A DNA stretch of 64,000 nt from Salinicola halophyticus (lineage in GTDB: Bacteria > Pseudomonadota > Gammaproteobacteria > Pseudomonadales > Halomonadaceae), in NCBI RefSeq assembly GCF_003206695.1, contig NZ_PZJN01000010.1, positions 62,001-126,000 on the forward strand, given 5' to 3'. Below, in pieces: positions 27,219 through 35,881 of the stretch. A program made the position numbers and the translations under genes. Below the pieces are notes generated by a model, which was not told the origin of the DNA, did not search any database, and worked only from the letters and a program-made list of their open reading frames with translations. Numbering within the stretch: the first letter of the stretch is position 1; every line of letters begins with the position of its first letter.

Positions 27219-28067
27219 TTGAGTAAACACCACAGCCTCACCCCGCCCAGCCGCGTCAGAGAGGAGGAGGACGAACACGATCTCCAGCTCAATGGCGAAG
27301 ATCTACCCTCGAAAGCGGCGGCCGTACACGAATCCATTCGCGAGGAAGGCGAAAAGGAGTTGAGCCGCACCGTGTCGGCACTGCTCTGGTCTGCCATCGC
27401 CGCCGGCCTATCGATGAGCTTTTCGATGCTGGCGAAAGGCCTGCTGCATGCGCGTCTACCGGATAGCGATATCGGGTTTCTGGTCGAATCACTGGGCTAC
27501 ACGGTAGGCTTTCTAGTGGTGATCATGGCCCGTCAGCAGCTCTTTACCGAGAACACCGTTACCGCGGTACTGCCCGTGATGAGCCAACCGCGGTTCGGTA
27601 AATTCGTCTGCCTGCTTCGCCTGTGGGGGGTCGTGCTGATCGGCAATCTGGTCGGCGTCGCGGTTTCGGCATGGGCGATTCTGGCCCTGCCGATCTTCTC
27701 GATGCAGACCCATGAGGCATTTCTCTCTCTGGGCGAACACATCCTCGAGAACACGCCGATGCAGATGTTCTCGAAGGGTATCGTGGCCGGCTGGATGATC
27801 GCGACCATGGTCTGGCTGCTGCCGAGTGCGGGCAGCGCCAAGATCTGGGTGATTCTGATCGTGACCTACCTCGTCGCCATCGGCGGATTCACGCATATCA
27901 TCGTCGGCTCGACCGAAGTGATGTATCTGGTCTTCTCCGGTCACGCGAGCTGGGCGGAATATCTGTTCCGATTCGGCCTGCCGACGCTACTCGGCAACCT
28001 CGTCGGCGGCACTTTCATCTTCGCCCTGATCAGCCACGCCCAGATCCGCAGCGATAGCGACAACTGA
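27219..28067 (+). CDS. yfdC: Formate/nitrite-transporter family protein, YfdC-like
   Basis: FNT-fold inner-membrane channel of 282 residues. After a charged N-terminal segment the sequence LPSKAAAVHESIREEGEKEL and LLWSAIAAGLSMSFSMLAKG, plus ARQQLFTENTVTAVLPVM, follow E. coli YfdC rather than FocA or NirC; the end FIFALISHAQIR also matches. The transported ion is unknown. The start appears to be TTG at 27219 with AAGGA 8 nt upstream. The only nearby ATG (27211) opens a three-codon frame that stops at the TTG. Confidence 0.9.
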   Translation: MSKHHSLTPPSRVREEEDEHDLQLNGEDLPSKAAAVHESIREEGEKELSRTVSALLWSAIAAGLSMSFSMLAKGLLHARLPDSDIGFLVESLGYTVGFLVVIMARQQLFTENTVTAVLPVMSQPRFGKFVCLLRLWGVVLIGNLVGVAVSAWAILALPIFSMQTHEAFLSLGEHILENTPMQMFSKGIVAGWMIATMVWLLPSAGSAKIWVILIVTYLVAIGGFTHIIVGSTEVMYLVFSGHASWAEYLFRFGLPTLLGNLVGGTFIFALISHAQIRSDSDN

Positions 28068-28107
28068 TGGCCGTTGGTCGACGACAATGACAAAGGGAAA
28101 ATGCAGT

Positions 28108-28130
28108 CGGGGCGCCCAATGGGCGCCCCG
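28108..28130. terminator. Bidirectional hairpin between yfdC and leuA
   Basis: Perfect 10-bp stem CGGGGCGCCC/GGGCGCCCCG with a 3-nt loop, placed between convergent genes (yfdC stop 28067, leuA stop 28160). On the minus strand it is followed by ACTGCATTTT. It probably ends both transcripts. Confidence 0.75.
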
Positions 28131-28159
28131 TCTGCGTTTCCGCCAAGCCTGATGAGCCG

Positions 28160-29860
28160 TTACAGCGCTCGCGCCGCTTCGCGTGCCTCGCTCGGCTCGG
28201 CAGTCGTCGCCAGGTTGATCCCGGCAATCAGTGCCTTCAGCGAGGCACTGACGGTGTCGCTGTCCTCGGCCACGGCGCACACACGCTGCCCGTCGACGTT
28301 GAGCTGGACGAAGGCGATGGCATTGGCCTCGCTGTCACCTCCCAGTGAATGCTCTGCGTAGTCGACGATACCGACGCTGATGCCGGAATGCTTCTGCCAC
28401 GCATCGGTAAACGACGACATCGCGCCGTTACCCTTGCCCGAGAGCCGCAGCGTCTCGGCCCCTTGCCAAAGGGTTACTTCGATCCCCTCGTCCTGGCCCT
28501 TGGACAAGCGATAGTCCGCCAGCGACAACGGCGCTTCACAGGTGAAGTGATCGAACATCACCTGGCGAATCATCTCGCTGGAAAGCTCGCTGGCCCGCGT
28601 CTCGCTTTCCTGCTGCACGTAAGGTGCCAGCGCCAGCATCATCCAGCGCGGCAGGCTGATGCCGTAATCGCGCTCGAGCAGGAATGCCATGCCGCCCTTG
28701 CCGGACTGACTGTTGACCCGAATGACCGCCTGATAGTCGCGACCGATGTCGTGCGGATCGATGGGCAGGTAGGCGACCTGCCAGGGTTCGTCCGGCTGCT
28801 GATGCTTGAGCGACTTGCGAATCGCATCCTGATGGCTGCCCGAAAAAGCGGTGTAGACCATCTCGCCGACCCACGGGTGGCGCGGATGAATCGGGATGTT
28901 GGTGCACTCATTGACCACTTCGATGATCTCGTCCGGCCGCGACAGATCGAGCTCCGGATCGATGCCCTGGCTATAGAGGTTCATCGCCAGCGTGACGATA
29001 TCCATGTTGCCGGTACGCTCGCCGTTGCCCAGCAGCGTGCCCTCGACGCGCTCCGCGCCGGCCAGCAGCGCCAGTTCCGCGGAGGCCACCGCACCGCCAC
29101 GATCATTGTGGGTATGGATCGAGATGATGACGCTGTCGCGATTCTTGATGTGCTGGCAGAAGTATTCGATCTGATCGGCGTGATGATGCGGCCCCGCCAC
29201 CTCGACCGTGGTCGGCAGGTTGAGGATGCACTTGTTGGTCGGCGTCGGCTGCCATACGTCCATGACCGCTTCGCAGATCCGCAACGAGAAGTCGATCTCG
29301 GTGCTGGAGAAGCTCTCGGGGGTATATTCGAAGCGCCACTCCACCTCCGGATAACGCTCGGAATAGGTCTTGACCCAGGTCGCGCCCTGTACCGCGATAT
29401 CGACGATGCCGTCGCGGTCCATCTCGAACACCCGTTCGCGCTGCACGGTCGATGTGGAGTTGTAGAGATGAACGATGGCGCGCTTGGCGCCGACCAGCGA
29501 TTCGAAAGTCTTTTCGATCAGGTGTTCCCGGCACTGCACCAGTACGGCGATGGTGACGTCGTCGGGGATCTGGCCATCATCGATCAGCCAACGCACGAAG
29601 TCATAATCGGGCTGGCTCGCCGACGGGAACCCGACCATCACTTCCTTGATCCCGACCTTGACGATCTGGTGCCAGAAGCGCTTTTTCTGATCCACGCTCA
29701 TCGGCTCCAGTAGCGCCTGGTTGCCATCGCGCAGGTCTTCGCTGACCCAGATCGGTGCGTGATCGAGATCGCGGTCCGGCCATTGGCGATCGAAGGCGGG
29801 TACGCGGGGCGCTGGACGGTATTTTCTATGATCAAAGGCGCGATGATCGGAAGCAGACAT
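28160..29860 (-). CDS. leuA: 2-isopropylmalate synthase
   Basis: First committed enzyme of leucine biosynthesis (acetyl-CoA plus 2-oxoisovalerate). The 566-residue protein is the long LeuA2 type: catalytic TIM barrel with DLRDGNQALLEP, GFPSASQPDYDF, HTHNDRGGAVASAELALLAG and GNGERTGN, and a C-terminal regulatory domain (from about residue 440) for leucine feedback. Start at 29860 is preceded by CAGGAA; a longer frame upstream is not conserved. No leucine-rich leader peptide is visible, so control by attenuation is unlikely. An Lrp-family gene is divergent. Confidence 0.96.
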   Translation of the reverse strand: MSASDHRAFDHRKYRPAPRVPAFDRQWPDRDLDHAPIWVSEDLRDGNQALLEPMSVDQKKRFWHQIVKVGIKEVMVGFPSASQPDYDFVRWLIDDGQIPDDVTIAVLVQCREHLIEKTFESLVGAKRAIVHLYNSTSTVQRERVFEMDRDGIVDIAVQGATWVKTYSERYPEVEWRFEYTPESFSSTEIDFSLRICEAVMDVWQPTPTNKCILNLPTTVEVAGPHHHADQIEYFCQHIKNRDSVIISIHTHNDRGGAVASAELALLAGAERVEGTLLGNGERTGNMDIVTLAMNLYSQGIDPELDLSRPDEIIEVVNECTNIPIHPRHPWVGEMVYTAFSGSHQDAIRKSLKHQQPDEPWQVAYLPIDPHDIGRDYQAVIRVNSQSGKGGMAFLLERDYGISLPRWMMLALAPYVQQESETRASELSSEMIRQVMFDHFTCEAPLSLADYRLSKGQDEGIEVTLWQGAETLRLSGKGNGAMSSFTDAWQKHSGISVGIVDYAEHSLGGDSEANAIAFVQLNVDGQRVCAVAEDSDTVSASLKALIAGINLATTAEPSEAREAARAL

Positions 29861-30094
29861 GGTGAAATTCCTGAAGGTGAAGAATTCGGCGCGTTTCGAC
29901 CGCTGATGGCAGTCCGGTCGTCGTGCCGCAAGGGGGATATCCCTGCGGATGGCTCCGCTGCTCGTGGCGGCGGCTCTGGACGACAGCCACAGTGTAAAAC
30001 GTTTCCTGCGGCAGTTTATTGCGAAAGAAAGCGCCAACCGAAGTATATTGGCATAAAATTGCTGAAAATATTCTATTTAAGGCAGAAATTACCC
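29861..30094. promoter_or_regulatory. Divergent promoter region between leuA and the Lrp-family gene
   Basis: A 234-bp spacer. It contains a GC-rich dyad at about 29928-29950 (CGCAAGGGGGATATCCCTGCGG) on the leuA leader side and an AT-rich stretch (30045-30082, ATTGGCATAAAATTGC then TATTCTATTTAA) that probably carries the regulator's promoter. Lrp-type sites are too degenerate to assign. Confidence 0.45.
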
Positions 30095-30580
30095 ATGACC
30101 ACGCCGGCGCCGCTAGTCCTGGATCGATACGATCGACGCATACTCGAACTCCTCCAGCAGGAGGGGCGTATCAGCAATCAGGAACTGGCCGACCGTATCG
30201 GCCTTTCGCCCTCCCCCTGCCTGCGACGCGTCAGGGCGCTGGAAGAGAACGGCCTGATCGTGCGATATCGCGCCGATGTCGACGCGCGTCATCTGGGTTA
30301 CCAGCTGATGGCGCTACTGCATATTTCGATGGATCTTCACACCCCGGAGCGCTTCGACAACTTCGAGCGCCACATTCGAGAAGTGCCCAATGTCATCGAG
30401 TGCCTGATCATCACCGGTCAGGCGGCGGACTTCCAGCTCAAGATTCTGGTGCGCGACATGGATGACTATCAGCATCTACTTCTGCACGTCATCAACCGCA
30501 TCGAGGGCGTCACCGGCGCCCATACCAGTTTCGTTCTGCGGCGCGTGTTCGAGAATCGCGGCGTGCCGGTGGAGCTCTGA
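30095..30580 (+). CDS. Lrp/AsnC-family transcriptional regulator
   Basis: DNA-binding protein of 161 residues: N-terminal HTH (LQQEGRISNQELADRIGLSP and CLRRVRALEENGLI) and C-terminal RAM/AsnC ligand domain (NVIECLIITGQAADFQLKIL, LHVINRIEGVTGAHTSF). It resembles Lrp-like regulators with a Pro-rich recognition loop (SPSPCLRRV). Divergent from leuA, so it may regulate leucine synthesis or respond to branched-chain amino acids; this is inference from position. The longer upstream frame is not conserved. Confidence 0.92.
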   Translation: MTTPAPLVLDRYDRRILELLQQEGRISNQELADRIGLSPSPCLRRVRALEENGLIVRYRADVDARHLGYQLMALLHISMDLHTPERFDNFERHIREVPNVIECLIITGQAADFQLKILVRDMDDYQHLLLHVINRIEGVTGAHTSFVLRRVFENRGVPVEL

Positions 30581-30590
30581 CTCCGTATCT

Positions 30591-30628
30591 GCCCCTGAAT
30601 GGCAGAAGTGCCCTTGAAGCGCAGAGGT
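30591..30628. repeat. 19-bp imperfect direct repeat after the Lrp-family gene
   Basis: GCCCCTGAATGGCAGAAGT (30591-30609) is followed directly by GCCCTTGAAGCGCAGAGGT (30610-30628), 14 of 19 positions identical. It starts 11 bp after the stop codon. Confidence 0.65.
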
Positions 30629-30700
30629 GTCCCGCGCCGCGCGAATTAGGCCATACTCATGCATGACGACGCCCGACCGATCACAACACAGGAAAATGCA

Positions 30701-31216
30701 ATGTCTCTTCGCCGTACCCTGCTCGCCTGGCTGCTGCCGCTGGCCGCCACCATCCTGACGCCGGCACAGGCTCAGCAGTCGAGCGAACCACAGGTCGATA
30801 CCGAGCAGTTCCAGTCCTGGGAAGTGCGCTGTCCCAAGGGCGGTGAGCGCCAGAGCTGCGTGATGAGCCAGATGGTCAGCAACCCGGACAGCGACGACTC
30901 GCTGATGCGCGCCATGGTCGGCCTTCCGGCCCAGGCCGACGGTCCGGTCATGGTCTTCCTTCTGCCGCTAGGCGTGCGTCTGGCGCCGGGTATCCAGCTT
31001 CAGGTGGACGACAACGAACCGGTGGGCATGCCCTATCAGGTCTGCCTGCAACAAGGCTGCCGCGCTAATCTGGCGCTGTCGCCGCAGCTGCTCGCTCAGC
31101 TGCGCGGCGGCAACAAGGCCACGGTCAGCGTCATCGCCCCCGACGGCAAGCGGCTCGACATGGACCTGTCGCTGATGGGCTTCACCAGCGCCAGCCAGCG
31201 AATCGCCTCGCAGTAA
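30701..31216 (+). CDS. Invasion-associated locus B (IalB) family protein
   Basis: Exported protein of 171 residues with a signal peptide (LLAWLLPLAATILTPAQAQ) and the IalB core: FQSWEVRCPKGGERQSCVMSQ, LPLGVRLAPGIQLQVDD, PYQVCLQQGCRANLAL. Four Cys in two pairs fit the family. IalB was named in Bartonella for erythrocyte invasion, but the many environmental homologues have no known role, and I claim none here. The ATG at 30701 is preceded by ACAGGAAAA. Confidence 0.85.
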   Translation: MSLRRTLLAWLLPLAATILTPAQAQQSSEPQVDTEQFQSWEVRCPKGGERQSCVMSQMVSNPDSDDSLMRAMVGLPAQADGPVMVFLLPLGVRLAPGIQLQVDDNEPVGMPYQVCLQQGCRANLALSPQLLAQLRGGNKATVSVIAPDGKRLDMDLSLMGFTSASQRIASQ

Positions 31217-31365
31217 AGGACCCCGCTTCCGCACGCGAGATGTCAGGCCCGGCGCCCTGCGCTGGGCCGCATCGGCGGGCCGATCCCGACGGCGTACTGT
31301 CGGCGCTGTTCGCCAGCTCCCATTAGACGATTGCGCAATTGTCGGGCCGTGATGTCTGAGTTAAG

Positions 31366-31381
31366 ACTTTGCATGCAAAGT
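31366..31381. promoter_or_regulatory. 16-bp perfect palindrome upstream of the Bug-type gene
   Basis: ACTTTGCATGCAAAGT is a perfect 16-bp inverted repeat 49 bp upstream of the binding-protein start codon. A second perfect 10-bp palindrome (ATTGCGCAAT) lies at 31330-31339. Either could be the operator of a dimeric repressor. No regulator gene is adjacent. Confidence 0.6.
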
Positions 31382-31430
31382 TCATCTTCAAGACTCACTT
31401 TCAAAGACAAGCATGCCCAGCGAGGTCATC

Positions 31431-32408
31431 ATGAAACGATCCAGCGCGCCCCGTCATCTCAGCCTGCTGTTGTCCGCCGCCGTTCTGGCCTCGCCACTGG
31501 CATGGGCGGATTATCCCGAAAAGCCGATCACCCTGATCGTGCCCTGGGCGGCAGGCGGCGGTACCGATGCAACCGCCCGCATCATCGCCTCCTCGCTGGA
31601 GGAGCAGCTCGGCCAGACGATCAACGTCCAGAACCGAACCGGTGGCAGTGGCGTCGTCGGCCATACCGCGATCGCCAACGCCAAACCGGACGGTTACACC
31701 CTGGGCCTGGCGACCGTCGAAGTCGCGATGATGCACTGGCAAGGGCTGACCGACCTGACCTATCAGGATTTCACGCCGATCGCGCAGATCAACTTCGACT
31801 CCGCCAGTCTCTCGGTCGCTGACGACTCGGCGTTCAAGGATCTCGAAGACTTCGTCACCAAGGTCAAGGACAACCCGCAAGGCACCTATACGGCGTCCGG
31901 TACCGGCCTGGGCGGCATCTGGCACGTGGCACTCAACGGTTTTCTGATGGACCAGAACATTGCCGCCGGGAAGATTACCTGGATTCCCAGCCAGGGTTCG
32001 GCGCCGGCCATGACCGAGCTGGCGTCCGACAGTATTGACCTGGTGGCATCTTCACTGCCGGAAGCCAGGTCGATGATCGACGCCGGAGAACTTCACAGCC
32101 TCGGCGTCATGACCCCCGAAAGACTCGAAGGCTTTCCCGATATCCCCACCTTCAAGGAGCAGATCGGGAGTGATTTCACGCTCGGCGCCTGGCGTGGCAT
32201 TGTCGGACCCAAAGGAATGGATGAAGACGTGGTGGCAACGCTGGAGGACGCCCTCAAGAAAGCCTACGACAGCGACGCCTATCAGAACTTCATGGCCAAA
32301 CAGGGTTACGGCGTGGTGTGGCGAGACGCCGATGACTTCGCGCAGTTGATGGCCGAAGACGACGAGAAGTTCGGCAAGATCATGGGCGAGATGGGGCTGA
32401 CGAACTAG
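31431..32408 (+). CDS. Tripartite tricarboxylate transporter (Bug/TctC-family) solute-binding protein
   Basis: Periplasmic binding protein of 325 residues with a signal peptide ending SPLAWA and the Bug signatures YPEKPITLIVPWAAGGGTDATAR and NRTGGSGVVGHTAIANAKPDGYT. It would bind a di- or tricarboxylate or similar acid. No TctA/TctB membrane genes are nearby, so it is an orphan receptor here. The ATG at 31431 has GAGG at proper spacing; an in-frame ATG at 31413 is less likely. It is followed by an aldolase gene, suggesting a shared acid substrate pathway. Confidence 0.92.
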   Translation: MKRSSAPRHLSLLLSAAVLASPLAWADYPEKPITLIVPWAAGGGTDATARIIASSLEEQLGQTINVQNRTGGSGVVGHTAIANAKPDGYTLGLATVEVAMMHWQGLTDLTYQDFTPIAQINFDSASLSVADDSAFKDLEDFVTKVKDNPQGTYTASGTGLGGIWHVALNGFLMDQNIAAGKITWIPSQGSAPAMTELASDSIDLVASSLPEARSMIDAGELHSLGVMTPERLEGFPDIPTFKEQIGSDFTLGAWRGIVGPKGMDEDVVATLEDALKKAYDSDAYQNFMAKQGYGVVWRDADDFAQLMAEDDEKFGKIMGEMGLTN

Positions 32409-32573
32409 ATCGCTAGCGCGACATGGGCATGAGTGAAACCGACAACCCTGGAATAGGTTTTTTCTCGAGGATAGGATTTATCCCCAGGATAATGTCTGTT
32501 CCATCCGGGCCGGCGCAGCAAATGCCCGGTCCTTCTTGTGTCTTTTCCCCAGCCACGACAGGAAGCCGTAGCC

Positions 32574-33416
32574 ATGCAACTGCCAGAGAACCCATTCAAA
32601 CGCTCGCTCGATGGCAATACACGCTATGGCTGCTGGGCCGGCTTCGGTACCGGCTACGCGACCGAGATTCTTGCCACCACCGGCTTTGACTGGCTGCTGA
32701 TCGACGGCGAACATGCGCCCAATACGGTGCCTTCCGTACTGGCCCAGTTGCAGGCTATCGCTCCCTATGCGATCGCCCCCGATACCATCACCCCCAATAC
32801 CATCACGACCTATGCCTGCGCCCCGGTGGTGCGAACCGTCAACCACGACCCGGCACTGATCAAGCAGCTACTCGATATCGGCGCCCAGACGTTGATGATT
32901 CCCATGGTCGACACGGCCGAGCAGGCGGCGAAGCTGGTGGCGGCGACCCGCTATCCGCCTCACGGTTTCCGGGGTGTCGGCGGCGGTCTGACCCGGGCGA
33001 CGCGCTGGGACAGCGTCGAGGATTACCTGGCACGCGCCCATGAAGAACTCTGTCTGGTGGTGCAGGTGGAATCTCAGAGCGGCGTCGATAACGCCGAAGC
33101 GATCGCGGCCACCGAGGGTGTCGATGCCGTCTTCGTGGGCCCGGTGGATCTCTCCACCGGTGTCGGTCACGCCGGCAACCCCAACCATCCGGACGTGCAA
33201 AAGATGATTCGTCACACGCTCGAGGTCACCCATGCCGCCGGCAAGGCGGCCGGCATCCTCGCGCCCGCCGAGGTGGATGCCAAACGGTATGCCGAATGGG
33301 GGTTCGATTTCATCGCCGTCGGCATCGATATCAGCCTGCTGCACCAGGCCGCCATCGAAACGATTTCCCGCTACAAGCCGGACACGCCCAAGCCCAGGTC
33401 GAGCCTGGGATATTGA
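32574..33416 (+). CDS. HpcH/HpaI-family class II aldolase with internal repeat insertion
   Basis: Metal-dependent aldolase that cleaves 2-keto-4-hydroxy acids to pyruvate and an aldehyde. The 280-residue protein matches HpaI/GarL relatives: FDWLLIDGEHAPN, IKQLLDIGAQTLMIPMVD, TRYPPHGFRGVGGGLTRATRW, VQVESQSGVDN and FVGPVDLS. Between IAPY and APVVR an extra 15 residues occur, made of degenerate five-residue repeats (62-81). A GarL-like role on 5-keto-4-deoxyglucarate would link it to the dehydratases at 4.6-7.1 kb, but the sequence looks more HpaI-like, so the substrate stays open. AGGAAG lies upstream of the ATG. Confidence 0.9.
   Translation: MQLPENPFKRSLDGNTRYGCWAGFGTGYATEILATTGFDWLLIDGEHAPNTVPSVLAQLQAIAPYAIAPDTITPNTITTYACAPVVRTVNHDPALIKQLLDIGAQTLMIPMVDTAEQAAKLVAATRYPPHGFRGVGGGLTRATRWDSVEDYLARAHEELCLVVQVESQSGVDNAEAIAATEGVDAVFVGPVDLSTGVGHAGNPNHPDVQKMIRHTLEVTHAAGKAAGILAPAEVDAKRYAEWGFDFIAVGIDISLLHQAAIETISRYKPDTPKPRSSLGY
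32757..32816 (+). repeat. In-frame 15-bp repeat (x4, degenerate) inside the HpaI-like aldolase gene
   Basis: Four consecutive 15-bp units (32757-32771, 32772-32786, 32787-32801, 32802-32816) encode IAPYA, IAPDT, ITPNT, ITTYA. Deleting three units restores the family-like sequence IAPYACAPVVR, so the extra units look like a recent expansion. Confidence 0.8.
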
Positions 33417-33452
33417 AGCAGCGAGAGGCATGATCGCCCCGTGACGTCGGAT

Positions 33453-33478
33453 AAAAAACGCGCTCCGTGGAGCGCGTT
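33453..33478 (-). terminator. Terminator of the YjfB-like gene
   Basis: Stem AACGCGCTCC/GGAGCGCGTT (33457-33466, 33469-33478) followed on the minus strand by six Ts (33458-33453). It lies 30 bp after the yjfB-like stop and also between convergent genes, so it may end the aldolase transcript too. Confidence 0.88.
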
Positions 33479-33507
33479 CGCTATCCGCCTTATCAACCGA
33501 TCAACCT

Positions 33508-33711
33508 TCACGCATAGGTGTTGATCTGCGTTCCCACACTACCGGACGAGGCCAGCTCGGCTGTCGGTGCCACGGAAGACATCAACTGCTCGATGTGCGA
33601 GGCCTGCCCATCGAGAGACTTCTTCAGCAGGCTGTTCTGCGCTTCCTGGCCCTGATTGAAGTTCTGCAGCGCCAACGCTGTGCCGACGGCGGCATTGACT
33701 GCGGTATCCAT
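33508..33711 (-). CDS. YjfB-family putative motility protein
   Basis: Small protein of 67 residues starting MDTAVNAAVGTALALQNF and ending in an Ala/Ser/Gly-rich tail, as in the YjfB family (small proteins often associated with flagellar loci; function unknown). An AAGGAG site 7 nt upstream of the ATG at 33711 fixes the start; the longer frame upstream is not conserved. No flagellar genes are nearby in this window. Confidence 0.75.
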   Translation of the reverse strand: MDTAVNAAVGTALALQNFNQGQEAQNSLLKKSLDGQASHIEQLMSSVAPTAELASSGSVGTQINTYA

Positions 33712-33923
33712 CGCAAACTCCTTGATCTGAAGGAAGGTGATGCGTCTATCTGTCTTAGGTTTTTTTCGATCTTTCGGTCCATCCACTCGGCTATCGGCTG
33801 ATCCGGGCATCAACTTTAGCCATCGATGATCGACATGATCCGATAGACGATGGCCGCCGCACCGGAAGCGCGCTGATCTATCGGCTACGCTTGGCCGTGG
33901 GATTTCACACCAAGGAAAGTTCG

Positions 33924-34532
33924 ATGCTCAAGCTACTGCCCACGACCGCGCTCGCATTGTTGACCGTCACCGCCTTGAGCGCCTGCCAGCAACACGACTC
34001 CCCGACTCAGGCTGACGGCGTCTCGAACCAGACATTCCACGCCGCGGATTATCCGCTGAGCGTGACATATGACGCCGAGTTGACGCGTGTCGATGGCGAG
34101 GCGTCCAGCTACTTCGACAACGGTGGCTGGCAACTCGAAGATGACGCACCCGGCGATCGATTGATCCTGTTGAAGCTGCCCGAGTCCGACGAGATCACCA
34201 CGGCGCTATGGCGCCTCGGGGCGAGCGATGACGCGAGCGCCGTCGACCATTGCCTGACCGTGCCGGCCAACGCCCAGGCGATGTCGTCGAAAACGATCAT
34301 CGGCGGGAAAGCCTTCAGCGGATTCACCCTCGGCGACGCGGGCATGAGTCACTTCCAGAACGCCGAGGGCTATCGCGCCATGATCGATGGCCGCTGCTAC
34401 GCCATCGACCTGATCGTCCAGGGCACCAACGGCGAAGTCTACGACCCGCCGCGCAAGGCTCCGTTTTCCGTGGATGACGCCATGAGTCGGCTGCGCTCGA
34501 TCAATGACGGGGTCTCGTTCGACCGCGAATGA
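33924..34532 (+). CDS. Putative lipoprotein of unknown function
   Basis: The first residues form a lipoprotein signal peptide with lipobox ([11 protein letters not shown]), so the mature protein (about 180 residues) should be membrane-anchored from Cys21 or thereabouts. The rest is acidic with two further Cys residues ([10 protein letters not shown] and DGRCYAID) that could form a disulfide. I do not recognise the family. AAGGAAAG precedes the ATG at 33924. It is upstream of nfo by about 110 bp on the same strand. Confidence 0.75.
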   Translation: MLKLLPTTALALLTVTALSACQQHDSPTQADGVSNQTFHAADYPLSVTYDAELTRVDGEASSYFDNGGWQLEDDAPGDRLILLKLPESDEITTALWRLGASDDASAVDHCLTVPANAQAMSSKTIIGGKAFSGFTLGDAGMSHFQNAEGYRAMIDGRCYAIDLIVQGTNGEVYDPPRKAPFSVDDAMSRLRSINDGVSFDRE

Positions 34533-34641
34533 GGCTTATGCGGGATCGGGTGTCGCGTTTAGCCGGCCTGGCGCAGCCGCGGGACACCGCCATGAAGGGG
34601 CTGGTAAACTGCGAGCGCTCGTTCCAAGGATTGAATCACCC

Positions 34642-35490
34642 ATGAAGACCATCGGAGCCCACGTCAGCGCCGCAGGCGGTGTCGATCAGGCAGTGAGTCG
34701 CGCCACCGAAATCGGTGCCAACGCCTTTGCCCTGTTCACCAAGAATCAGCGCCAATGGAACGCCAAGCCGTTGGAAGAGACCACGATAGAGGCGTTCAAG
34801 ACGGCCTGTCGCGAGCAGGGATTCGGCCCGGACCAGATCCTTCCTCACGACAGTTACCTGATCAATCTGGGTCATCCGGAAGCCGACGGGCTGGCCAAAT
34901 CTCGGGCCGCGTTCCTCGATGAGTGCCAGCGCTGCGAACAGCTGGGACTGACACTGCTCAACTTCCATCCCGGCAGTCATCTCAAGAAGATCAGCGAACG
35001 CGACTGCCTGGCGCGAATCGCGGAGTCGATCAACGAGGCACACGCGGCCACTCATTCCGTCGTCGCCGTGATCGAAAACACGGCCGGGCAAGGCTCCAAT
35101 CTCGGTTTTCGCTTCGAACAGCTGGCCGAGATCATCGAACAGGTGGACGACAAGAATCGCGTCGGCGCCTGCATCGATACCTGCCACGCCTTCGCCGCCG
35201 GCTACGATCTGCGCACCGAAGCCGCCGCCGTCGCCATGCTCGATGAATTCGAGCGTATCGTCGGCATCCGATATCTGCGTGGCATGCATCTCAACGATGC
35301 CAAGAGCGAATTCGGCAGTCGCGTCGATCGTCATCACAGCCTGGGCAAGGGCAATATCGGACTCCCCGGATTCACCGCCTTGATGCGCGACAGCCGCACC
35401 GACGGCATCCCGCTGATTCTCGAAACCGTCGAGCCGGCCATCTGGCCCCAGGAGATCCAGTGGCTGCGCGATCAGCAGTCCACCGACTGA
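34642..35490 (+). CDS. nfo: Deoxyribonuclease IV (endonuclease IV)
   Basis: AP endonuclease of base-excision repair, a TIM-barrel enzyme with three zinc ions. The 282 residues carry the signatures [75 protein letters not shown] and LILETVEP, which include the zinc ligands. The start at 34642 is preceded by CAAGGA; the longer frame upstream overlaps the end of the lipoprotein gene and is not conserved. Confidence 0.96.
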   Translation: MKTIGAHVSAAGGVDQAVSRATEIGANAFALFTKNQRQWNAKPLEETTIEAFKTACREQGFGPDQILPHDSYLINLGHPEADGLAKSRAAFLDECQRCEQLGLTLLNFHPGSHLKKISERDCLARIAESINEAHAATHSVVAVIENTAGQGSNLGFRFEQLAEIIEQVDDKNRVGACIDTCHAFAAGYDLRTEAAAVAMLDEFERIVGIRYLRGMHLNDAKSEFGSRVDRHHSLGKGNIGLPGFTALMRDSRTDGIPLILETVEPAIWPQEIQWLRDQQSTD

Positions 35491-35593
35491 GCGTGCCCTA
35501 TCTGATTCCCAAACCCGAGTCTCGAACTCGCTTTCCAGGCCTGGCCCGCGAAAGCTGGCTCTGACACCACTAAGCTCCAAGGAACTGCTCGAC

Positions 35594-35881
35594 ATGGATG
35601 GATTCTTCAACTGGCTCGGCGAAGCGATCGGTAACGTGATTCGTACCGTGGTCAATGGTCTGCATGCCGTCTTCGGCAATCTATGGCAGGCAATCGACGG
35701 TTTCGTCGACGGTTTGACCGGTTCGCTCGGCATCAACGACTCGATCTTCAGCATCGTCGTCCTGGTGATTGGCGTATTGCTGCTGCTCAACGGCATCCGG
35801 TCGCTGATTCGGGGCGGCGTCGTCGGCGGTATCGTCTGGCTGCTGCTCGGCCTGCTGATACTCAGCTGGCTGATCCGCTGA
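35594..35881 (+). CDS. Small hypothetical membrane protein
   Basis: 95 residues. An amphipathic N-terminal part (IGNVIRTVVNGLHAVFGNL) is followed by two strongly hydrophobic helices (SIVVLVIGVLLLLNG and GGIVWLLLGLLILSWLI). No family recognised. AAGGAA lies about 12 nt upstream of the ATG. Codon pattern is like that of its neighbours, so I take it as a real gene. Confidence 0.65.
   Translation: MDGFFNWLGEAIGNVIRTVVNGLHAVFGNLWQAIDGFVDGLTGSLGINDSIFSIVVLVIGVLLLLNGIRSLIRGGVVGGIVWLLLGLLILSWLIR

Noticed and set aside
29861-30037. Leucine attenuator or leader peptide upstream of leuA
   Set aside because: No frame with a run of Leu codons and no terminator/antiterminator pair is visible in the leader.
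30701-31216. IalB-family protein as evidence of virulence
   Set aside because: The family is widespread in free-living bacteria, and nothing else in the window points to pathogenicity.
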